The notes beneath the pieces were generated by a model, which worked only from the letters and a program-made list of their open reading frames with translations, searched no databases and was not told where the DNA came from. This document shows positions 18,723-26,358 of a stretch of 32,888 nt of DNA, one piece after another. Numbering within the stretch: position 1 is the stretch's first letter; the number at the start of each line of letters is the position of its first letter. The stretch is from positions 1-32,888 of the forward strand of contig JAIRRT010000119.1 in NCBI GenBank assembly GCA_031255835.1, given 5' to 3'. Source of the DNA: Bifidobacteriaceae bacterium (lineage in GTDB: Bacteria; Actinomycetota; Actinomycetes; Actinomycetales; WQXJ01). Position numbers and translations under genes: made by a program.

Positions 18723-21700
18723 TGAATGGGCAGTGGGGCTTTGAGGTGTCCAAACCTGTGGTTGGTGATCGATAGGGCTTGCTCACGGACCAAGCCCAGT
18801 AGCTCGCGCCGGCCGTGGTAGGTGACTGGGCCGTCCAGGATTGTGACCTCACCCAGGCGTTGAGCTGCGGCTTCACGCAGCCCGTCCGATTGTCCGATCA
18901 CCCGGATCCGGCCGCTCACATCGCCCGAGGCGACACGGGCGGCGAAAGCCTCATCCGATTCGATGGCACGCTCGGACACAATCGGCTCGACACCGGCCAC
19001 CCGTGCGGCGGCCACAACCCGAGTCACCTCATGGTCTGGTGCACCGTGGCCAACCCGGATGGTGTAGCACTCCACCGGCCGGTAGCGCAGGATGTTCGCC
19101 TCGACCTTCAACCCTGACGGGTCATGGTCCTTGCCAAACTCTTCGCTCCAGGCGGCGATGTCGCTGGCCCGGGCTTCAGCCAGCCAGGCGTCGGTGTCGG
19201 TTGGTGCCTGAGCGTCACGCCACACACCGAACTCGGCCACATAGTTGGGGCCACCGGCTTTGGCGCCCGGACCCACGGCCGAGGCTTTCCAGCCGCCAAA
19301 CGGCTGACGTTGGACAATCGCTCCGGTGATGTGCCGGTTGACGTAGGCGTTGCCCACCTGGACGGCATCGATCCATTTGACGATCTCGTCATCGTCCAGG
19401 GAGTGGATGCCGCCTGTCAGACCGAAGGCGGTGGCGTTCTGCATGGCGATGGCCTCATCGAGGTCCTTGGCGTGCATCAGGCCCAGCACCGGACCGAAGC
19501 ATTCGGTCAGATGGAACCATGAGCCGGCCGCTACGCCATCGCGCACGCCGGGAGACCACATGAGCCCGTCCTGGTCCAGTTGGACCGGCTCGACAAGCCA
19601 ACGCTCGCCCGGCTCGAGTTGGGTCAGCCCGCGGCGCAGTTTTGGCCCGGGGGTTTCGATCACTGGACCCATGACGGTCGAGATGTCGGTGCCTGGCCCT
19701 ACCTTCAGTGAGCGGACCGCGTCCACCAGCTGGGTGCGGAAACGTTCAGAGGTGTAGACCGAGCCAACCAGAATCCCCAACGATGCCGCAGAGCACTTCT
19801 GCCCGGCGTGACCGAAAGCGGACTTGACCAGGTCAGATACAGCCAAGTCCAGATCGGCCGAGGGGGTGACAATCAGCGCGTTCTTGCCCGATGTCTCAGC
19901 CAGCAGGTTCAGCTCTGGCCGCCACTGGGCAAACATCTTGGCTGTGTCAATTGACCCGGTCAGTACAACGGTTTCGACGTCCGGACGGGTGACCAGGTGT
20001 TTGCCGAGTTGGGAATCGGCCACGTGAAGCACTTGCAGCACACCGGTGTCCACACCGGCATCGGCCAGCCCCTTGTGGATCGCCTCCACAGCCACCTCGA
20101 CGCTGCAGCGGGTCAGCCGGGCTGGCTTGATCACAACCGGTGAGCCGGCCGCCAGCGCCGCCATCACGCCGCCCACTGGGATGGCCACCGGGAAGTTCCA
20201 CGGCGGGATAACAGCGGTGAGTCTGGATGGCGTGAACGTCAGGCCAGGCAGTTCGAGCGACTGGGTTGCTGACTGCGCGTAGTAGCGAGCAAAGTCGATT
20301 GCCTCGCTGATCTCCGGATCAGCTTCCGCCACCGTCTTGCCGCCCTCGTGCGCCATGACGGTCAACAGCTCGCCGCGGTGGGCTGCGAGCTGATCAGCCG
20401 CCCGCAGCAGTGCCTCAGCCCGCTCGCCTGGCGTGCGGGCCGCCCAAGCCTGCCCCGCCTCAACCGCGCGCACGATGACGCGATCAACTTCCGCAGGGGT
20501 TGTCGCCTCAGCGACCGACTGGGCGGGCGCAGCGGCGCCGAGGGCTGCCACTGCCCAATCCCTGGCGGACTGGACTGCGCCATCGACATCCGGCTCGTTT
20601 GAGAAGCCATCCTGCGGCCTAGGCGATGGCCGCCCAGCTCGAGGCTCCAGCGAATAGGCGGTGCGATCAGCCACCGAGGCCCGGAATGCGACCTCCGCTT
20701 TGTCCAACGGGTCCGCCACTGGGGCAAACGACTGGTGCAGATAGTTCTGTGGGGCGGCGTTCTCCTCCAACCGCCTAACCAGGTAGGAGATGGCCACATC
20801 GAAATCGTCGGCCGCCACAACCGGTGTGTAGAACAGGACTGATCCGGTGGTGGCGCGTACGGCATCGGCCTGGGCTGGTGCCATGCCCTGAAGCATCTCG
20901 AAATCGACGGCGCCAGACACGCCGCGACCCTCGGCCAGCAGGTGGGCGAGCGCCAGGTGGAACAGGTTGTGGCCGGCGATGCCGATCCGCAGGTTCCCCA
21001 GTTTGGCCGGGTCCAATACCCAATCGATGACGCGCACATAGTTGGCGTCCACGGCATCCTTGGAGGGGTAGATCGACTGTTCCCAGCCGTGCAACTCCGA
21101 TTCGACCTGATCCATCGCCAGGTTGGCCCCTTTGACAAGCCTGATCTTGATGGTGGCGCCACCGGCCGCAGCCCGGGCGTCAGCGAATTCGGCGAGCCTT
21201 TCCATGGCCTCCAAAGCGTCCGGCAGATAGGCCTGGATGACGATTCCAGCTTCAAGGTCAAGGAACTCGTCTTGCATCAGAACATCGGTGAACGCGTCGA
21301 TTGTCAGGTCGAGATCGCGGTACTCCTCCATGTCCAGGTTGACAAACGTTCCGGACTGTTTGGCTGCCCGCAGCAGCGGAGTCAGGTGCTCCACAACCCG
21401 GCGGACCGATCCGGCCCTGTCCCATGTGACCAGCTGGGATGCCAGGGATGAGATCTTGATCGAGACATAGTCGACGTCCGGGCGGCGCACCAGATCGATG
21501 GTGCGTTGCAGCCGTCCAGCTGCCTCGCTCTCCCCCAGCACAGCCTCACCCAACAGGTTGAGGTTGAGCCGGTAGCCGGCAGCTTTGGACCTGGCGATGT
21601 GCTTGGCGAGGGTTGGATCAGCCGAATCGACCACAAGGTGCCCAACCATTTGGCGCAGCCGGGCGCGGGCCAAGGGCATGGCGATGGCTGGGATCAGCGG

Positions 21701-22018
21701 AGCGATCCGCCCGCCAACGGCCACCAAGAACCGGTCCATCAACGAGATGAAGCTCGGGACGTTGCCGCTGGTGGCGAGCTTGTACAGCTCGCGGGCTGCT
21801 ACGCCATCGTCCTCGGGGCGGGCTACTCGGTCCACAAACGCCATGGTGAACTCCAAACCGGCAGCGTCCTGGACCAGTTTGGCCAGCATGGCTGTCGAGG
21901 CGAGTTCTTTGCGGGTGGCGGTGGTCGAGGTTGCACGCGACCAAGCGCGGGCCAATGCGACGGCCTCGTCGACCACAGTGTCAGCGGGCAGCAGTGAGGG
22001 GGATGGGGCGTGTGTCAT
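18719..22018 (-). CDS. putA: Bifunctional proline dehydrogenase / L-glutamate gamma-semialdehyde dehydrogenase PutA
   Basis: PRODH domain (YVSIKISSLASQL...FVNLDMEEYRDLDLT...YLPDALEAMERL...RLVKGANLAMDQVESELHGW) and ALDH domain (PPWNFPVAIPVGGVMAALAAGSPVVIKPA; LLAETSGKNALIV; FGHAGQKCSAAS). Start at MTHAPSPSLLPAD. Confidence 0.96.
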   Translation of the reverse strand: MTHAPSPSLLPADTVVDEAVALARAWSRATSTTATRKELASTAMLAKLVQDAAGLEFTMAFVDRVARPEDDGVAARELYKLATSGNVPSFISLMDRFLVAVGGRIAPLIPAIAMPLARARLRQMVGHLVVDSADPTLAKHIARSKAAGYRLNLNLLGEAVLGESEAAGRLQRTIDLVRRPDVDYVSIKISSLASQLVTWDRAGSVRRVVEHLTPLLRAAKQSGTFVNLDMEEYRDLDLTIDAFTDVLMQDEFLDLEAGIVIQAYLPDALEAMERLAEFADARAAAGGATIKIRLVKGANLAMDQVESELHGWEQSIYPSKDAVDANYVRVIDWVLDPAKLGNLRIGIAGHNLFHLALAHLLAEGRGVSGAVDFEMLQGMAPAQADAVRATTGSVLFYTPVVAADDFDVAISYLVRRLEENAAPQNYLHQSFAPVADPLDKAEVAFRASVADRTAYSLEPRAGRPSPRPQDGFSNEPDVDGAVQSARDWAVAALGAAAPAQSVAEATTPAEVDRVIVRAVEAGQAWAARTPGERAEALLRAADQLAAHRGELLTVMAHEGGKTVAEADPEISEAIDFARYYAQSATQSLELPGLTFTPSRLTAVIPPWNFPVAIPVGGVMAALAAGSPVVIKPARLTRCSVEVAVEAIHKGLADAGVDTGVLQVLHVADSQLGKHLVTRPDVETVVLTGSIDTAKMFAQWRPELNLLAETSGKNALIVTPSADLDLAVSDLVKSAFGHAGQKCSAASLGILVGSVYTSERFRTQLVDAVRSLKVGPGTDISTVMGPVIETPGPKLRRGLTQLEPGERWLVEPVQLDQDGLMWSPGVRDGVAAGSWFHLTECFGPVLGLMHAKDLDEAIAMQNATAFGLTGGIHSLDDDEIVKWIDAVQVGNAYVNRHITGAIVQRQPFGGWKASAVGPGAKAGGPNYVAEFGVWRDAQAPTDTDAWLAEARASDIAAWSEEFGKDHDPSGLKVEANILRYRPVECYTIRVGHGAPDHEVTRVVAAARVAGVEPIVSERAIESDEAFAARVASGDVSGRIRVIGQSDGLREAAAQRLGEVTILDGPVTYHGRRELLGLVREQALSITNHRFGHLKAPLPIH

Positions 22019-22070
22019 TGGCGAATTTTCGCCCCTGAACCGCACGCCCGTCTTGTAGTATCCGACCACG

Positions 22071-22838
22071 ATGACGAGCGAAATCCACAATCCGGGGCTC
22101 GGGAGCCTCGACATGACCCCCGAATTGCTTGACCTGTTCGATCATCTGGCCGGCGTGATGTTCTGTGTCAAGGACCGCGACGGCCGCTATGTGGCGGTCA
22201 ATGAGGCTTTTGTGCGCCGCTCCTCAGCCAAGACGTCCCGTGAGGCTCTGGGCCGCACCGCAATGGAGCTGTTTGTTCCGGAGCTGGCTGAACGCTACGA
22301 GGCACAGGATTCTGAGGTCCTGGCCACAGGCAAGCCGTTGCGCGGGGAGTTGGAGATCATCAGGGCCACCAGTGACGGTGAGCCTGGCTGGTATCTGACC
22401 ACCAAACTGCCGCTGATCCGTCCCACCTCGACAGGCCGTGCACCGGTTGCAGTCTTGGCTGTGTCAACAGATCTGCGCCCCTCTGGGACCGCCGATGCCG
22501 GAGTGGCCGGTGTTGCGCGAGTGGTCGAGTTGGTCCGTCAACGCCTTGACGATGAGCCACACCGACCGCCCACAAACGCCGAGTTGGCGGCGGCGGCCGG
22601 AACATCGGTTTCCACCCTGGACAGGAACATGCGCAAGGTGTTTTCGCTGTCACCGCGGGCCTACATCTTGCAGCAGCGCATGGACCGGGCGATGGCCCTG
22701 CTGGCTGAGACTGACCTGCCGATAGCTGAGATTGCCCACCGCTCTGGGTTCTACGATCAGCCCAGTTTCACCAGGCAGTTGGCACGGCTGATAGGTGAGA
22801 CACCGGCTGGTTTTCGCCGCCGCGCACGCAGCAAGTAG
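22071..22838 (+). CDS. PAS-domain AraC-family transcriptional regulator, divergent from putA
   Basis: N-terminal PAS (LAGVMFCVKDRDGRYVAVNEAFVRRSSAKTSREALGRTAMELF) and C-terminal AraC HTH (LAAAAGTSVSTLDRNMRKVFSLSPRAYILQQRMDRAMALLAETDLPIAEIAHRSGFYDQPSFTRQLARLIGETPAGFRR). An alternative start is 22113. Confidence 0.93.
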   Translation: MTSEIHNPGLGSLDMTPELLDLFDHLAGVMFCVKDRDGRYVAVNEAFVRRSSAKTSREALGRTAMELFVPELAERYEAQDSEVLATGKPLRGELEIIRATSDGEPGWYLTTKLPLIRPTSTGRAPVAVLAVSTDLRPSGTADAGVAGVARVVELVRQRLDDEPHRPPTNAELAAAAGTSVSTLDRNMRKVFSLSPRAYILQQRMDRAMALLAETDLPIAEIAHRSGFYDQPSFTRQLARLIGETPAGFRRRARSK

Positions 22839-22845
22839 CGGCGCC

Positions 22846-24624
22846 CTACAGGCGGTTGGTCCAGGAGGATTCTTGTGATTCCTCCTCCAGGTCCAGTTCA
22901 CGCAACATCCTGCGCATGACGGTCTCGTTGAGCCGTCCAGCGTTGCGTTCAGACACGATGACGCCGCGTTGGGCCCGGATCATCTTGGTGCGCAGTTCAG
23001 CTGCCCTCACAGACAGTGTGGCGCCGCGAGCACGCAACTCTTCGGGTGTCGGTTTGCGTTTGGCTGGTTCGGTGCCGTCGGAGTCCTCGGGCGGAGGTTC
23101 GGCGATGCGCCGGCCAACGCGGGCCAACGTGGCGCCCAGCTCCTCCATGTCGGGGTAGTCGGCCTCTTCGTCATCGGAGGTATCTGGGCGCAGCAAAGTC
23201 GCTGCAGCGGCTTCTCGGGCAAGGACCGCCTCGGTTGCGAACCGGGCCACGCGTTCAGCTTCGGCTTGACCCATGGCCGCTGACCACTTCGCCACCTGAG
23301 CTTGGATCACCTCTGAGGCTTTGCGGGCAGCCAACAGCCTGACCCGGGCCTCCTCAGCATCATCCTCAGCGGCCTCGTCGGCGTTTGTGATCCCGAGCCG
23401 GCGGATCAGCCCGGGCAGGGTCAGGCCTTGGAACAGCAGCGTGCCGATGGCCACCATGTATGCGGCGAACTGCAAGGACGCACGGCCGGGGATGAGTTCG
23501 CCATCGGCGGCCCTGACGGGGATGGCGTTGGCGGCGGCCAGGGTGACCACACCTCTCATGCCGGCCCATGAAGTGATCAGCAGGTCACGGGCGGACAGGC
23601 TGGGCGGTTTGGGTCCGCGCCTGCCCCACGGCAGACGGATCTGGGCCAGGGCCTGGGTGACATAGATATAGATGGGCCGGATGGCCACGGTGACAGCAAA
23701 AACGACTGCTGCCAGGAAAAACGCGTGGGCCGTGGTCTCGGTGGCCGATTCACGCACGTCCTCGATCACCCAGCGCAACTGCAATCCGATCAACGCGAAC
23801 GTGAAGGACTCCAACAGCAGGTCAATCGATGCCCAGATCGGCTCCTCGTGCAGGCGGGTGGACACTGTGGCGCGCGGTGAGGCCTGGCCAATGTAGAAGC
23901 CGGCCGCCACCACTGCGAGCACACCTGAGCCGTGGACCTCCTCAGCGAGCCAGTAGGCGACAAACGGCAACAGGACGCCGATCACCGTGTCTGTTGTCGG
24001 ATCACGCAGGGTGGACCGGATGGCTTGAGCGGCTAGGGCCAGGAGCAGCCCGACTGCGACGCCATCGACAACCGCCAGGGTGAACGCTTTGACACCGACT
24101 TGCCACAGCAGCCCGGAGGCGCCAGCACCAGCCAGGGCCACCTTGAACAGGGTGAGCGATGTGGCGTCGTTGATCAGGGATTCGCCGCCCAGCAGGGTCA
24201 TGATCCGCCTGGGCAGCCCGAGTTTGCGGCCCACGGCGGAGGCTGAGACGGCGTCTGGCGGGGCCACAACGGCTCCGAGCAGCAGGGCCGCACCGATGGT
24301 GATCTGCGGGTCAACCAGCGGCACAATCACCCCAACCGCCACGGTGGTGACGATGACGGCGCCCACCCCCAACCGCAGGATCGGGGAGATGGATGCCCGG
24401 AAGTCTTGCAGCGAGCTGGAAAGGGCGGCGGAGTACAGCAGTGGTGGAAGGACGATGCCGAGGATCAGTTCCGGTTCAGCCTCGACTTCATGCAGGTTGG
24501 GGATGAATGACACCGCAAGGGCAACTGCCAGGACTGACAGAGGTGCATTCAGGTTGAACTTGCGGGCCAACGCCGCGACCAAGACAGCGCACAGCGTCAC
24601 CGCAAAGATCGTGACGCCGCCCAC
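22846..24624 (-). CDS. CPA1 family Na+/H+ antiporter (NhaP-like)
   Basis: Multiple TM segments with LGAVVAPPDAVSASAVGRKLGLPRRIMTLLGGESLINDATSLTLFKVAL and SWAGMRGVVTLAAANAIP, followed by a long hydrophilic C-terminal tail. Confidence 0.94.
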   Translation of the reverse strand: MGGVTIFAVTLCAVLVAALARKFNLNAPLSVLAVALAVSFIPNLHEVEAEPELILGIVLPPLLYSAALSSSLQDFRASISPILRLGVGAVIVTTVAVGVIVPLVDPQITIGAALLLGAVVAPPDAVSASAVGRKLGLPRRIMTLLGGESLINDATSLTLFKVALAGAGASGLLWQVGVKAFTLAVVDGVAVGLLLALAAQAIRSTLRDPTTDTVIGVLLPFVAYWLAEEVHGSGVLAVVAAGFYIGQASPRATVSTRLHEEPIWASIDLLLESFTFALIGLQLRWVIEDVRESATETTAHAFFLAAVVFAVTVAIRPIYIYVTQALAQIRLPWGRRGPKPPSLSARDLLITSWAGMRGVVTLAAANAIPVRAADGELIPGRASLQFAAYMVAIGTLLFQGLTLPGLIRRLGITNADEAAEDDAEEARVRLLAARKASEVIQAQVAKWSAAMGQAEAERVARFATEAVLAREAAAATLLRPDTSDDEEADYPDMEELGATLARVGRRIAEPPPEDSDGTEPAKRKPTPEELRARGATLSVRAAELRTKMIRAQRGVIVSERNAGRLNETVMRRMLRELDLEEESQESSWTNRL

Positions 24625-24654
24625 GTGCCTCCTTCCGCGGGGGTTTCCCCCGGT

Positions 24655-26154
24655 CTACTGCCCAGTGTCCGCTGGGTCAGTCTCACTTCCGTCTGGTGTT
24701 GAGGTTGTTTCGCCTTCGGGTGGCTGTTCGCCTTCGGGCTCGGAGCCCTCTTCTCCTTCTGGCGTGGCGCCTTGGTCACCTTCAGCCGGCTGGTCTGAAG
24801 TTGCCTCGTCATCGCCCACAACGATCTCGGTGGACATGCCCTCACCACGCGGAGCAACAGCGACAATGTCGATCACTATCGCCACGCCCTGGTACTGGTC
24901 CTGTTTGGCTGGGGTCTGGACCAGAACCCTGGACCCGACGGTCAGCCCAACCAGCCCGGAGAACGCGTTGACTGTGTCCTCCCCGGTCGATGACGCAATG
25001 TATTGCGGGTAGCTGCCGGCTCCACTGGCCCATGTATCGCCAGCGTCTTCACCGGTCCAATCGACCGCTTTGAACTGCAGGAGGGCTGTGTCGCCCTCTT
25101 GGATTTCCTCACCGGTGCCGGTGGCCAGCACGGTGGTGGTGACGTACTCAGGCGGTGTCAGATCACCTGGAATGCCGATGGTCGGTGCCTCACCCAACGC
25201 GCCTGTGACCTGGATGTCCACTTTTTCACCGGTCGGTTCGGCGCCGGTCTCGGCTTGGGCGTCCTGAGCGAACCGGGCCACGATGTCAACCACGAACACG
25301 ATCACCGAGTCGGGTTTGATGCCGGCAGATTCGTTGCCTTCCACGCCGTAGCCATCAGCCGGTGGGATCACCAGCAGGACGCGCGAGTTGACCTTCTTGC
25401 CGACAAGCCCACGGTTCCAGCCGTCAATCGGCGGGGAGGGCCAGCGGCCAAGGGTCATGGTGCTGGGCGAACCGTACGGATAGTTCTCATCGAACGCTTC
25501 TTGGGCGCCCCACACCTGGCCGCGGTAGTACACGGTGACGGCGTCGAACGGTTGGATCTCCTCGCCATCGCCCTCGGTTATCACCTTGGACTGCAGCGTC
25601 TCAGGAGGATCGATGTAGGGAGACGGGGTCTCGGACGGGCTTGGAGACGGGGATGCGTCGAGTTCCTCGGCACCTTCAGCACCTTCGACAGCGTTCGGGT
25701 CGAGTTCAAGATCGGCAGCATCGCCCTCAGGCGGTGCTTCACCTTCGGGGGGAGCCTCTCCCTCTGGAGGCGCCTCACCCTCTGGAGGCGCCTCGCCCTC
25801 CGGAGGTGCCTCTCCTTCAGGTGGAGTCTCGCCCTCCGGGGGTGCTTCACCCTCAGGTGGCGCCTCTCCTTCAGGGGGCGCCTCGGCATCGGCGGGGGGC
25901 TCGGCTTCCGGCTCCTCGGCTTCCGGTGTCGGGCTGGGCGGCGGGGTGGCGCCCGGCTTGAGCGGGAAGGTCAGGGTGGCTGACTTGGTGAACTCGCCAC
26001 CAACCTCGGGAAGATCAGCTTCCTCGACGGACACCCCAACCGGGGTAGTTGGGGCGGTCGACTCGGCGGCTTCGTCACTGGGAGAGCCGCAGCCGGACAG
26101 ACCGACAGCGGCACAAACCAGCACACACACCGCAGCTAGCGAAACACGACGCAC
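24655..26154 (-). CDS. Lipoprotein with two FKBP-type peptidyl-prolyl isomerase-like domains and a Pro/Glu repeat linker
   Basis: GTG start VRRVSLAAVCVLVCAAVGLSGCGS with lipobox LSGC, preceded by AGGAG. FKBP domain 1: GDGEEIQPFDAVTVYYRGQVWGAQEAFDENYPYGSPSTMTLGRWPSPPIDGWNRGLVGKKVNSRVLLVIPPADGYG. A weaker second copy: GTGEEIQEGDTALLQFKAVDW... Confidence 0.9.
   Translation of the reverse strand: MRRVSLAAVCVLVCAAVGLSGCGSPSDEAAESTAPTTPVGVSVEEADLPEVGGEFTKSATLTFPLKPGATPPPSPTPEAEEPEAEPPADAEAPPEGEAPPEGEAPPEGETPPEGEAPPEGEAPPEGEAPPEGEAPPEGEAPPEGDAADLELDPNAVEGAEGAEELDASPSPSPSETPSPYIDPPETLQSKVITEGDGEEIQPFDAVTVYYRGQVWGAQEAFDENYPYGSPSTMTLGRWPSPPIDGWNRGLVGKKVNSRVLLVIPPADGYGVEGNESAGIKPDSVIVFVVDIVARFAQDAQAETGAEPTGEKVDIQVTGALGEAPTIGIPGDLTPPEYVTTTVLATGTGEEIQEGDTALLQFKAVDWTGEDAGDTWASGAGSYPQYIASSTGEDTVNAFSGLVGLTVGSRVLVQTPAKQDQYQGVAIVIDIVAVAPRGEGMSTEIVVGDDEATSDQPAEGDQGATPEGEEGSEPEGEQPPEGETTSTPDGSETDPADTGQ
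25721..25882 (-). repeat. Nine tandem 18-bp units encoding [A/T]PPEG[E/D]
   Basis: 162 bp = 9 x 18 bp: APPEGE x3, TPPEGE, APPEGE x4, APPEGD, read directly from the FKBP lipoprotein coding strand. Confidence 0.95.
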
Positions 26155-26358
26155 TGAGGCACTCCTGAGTTTGCGCGGCCGCCACCTCCATGCGGATGGG
26201 CGCGGCCAAGGTAGAAAACAGCCTGGAACCGGCCCATCATATCGGCACACGCGACCACAGGGGACCTCGGCAGGTGGCGGGTGTCGCACGGTCAAGGCAT
26301 GATGGAGGGGTTAAACGCCATTCCTGGCGGATCACCACACACAGACAGAAGGTCACAC

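Noticed and set aside
24635-24654. GGGGG-TTT-CCCCC hairpin between the FKBP and antiporter genes as a terminator
   Set aside because: Short stem, no T-tract, and immediately followed by an AAGGAGG ribosome-binding site for the antiporter; the two genes may be cotranscribed.
25721-25882. 18-bp repeats as a CRISPR-like array
   Set aside because: No spacers; units are contiguous, in frame and encode a hexapeptide repeat.
24080-25983. Long plus-strand ORFs (310 aa at 24080..25012 and 326 aa at 25003..25983) opposite the antiporter and FKBP genes
   Set aside because: Low-complexity, Ser/Pro/Arg- or Gly/Arg-biased translations lying antisense to well-supported genes; expected shadow ORFs in high-GC DNA.
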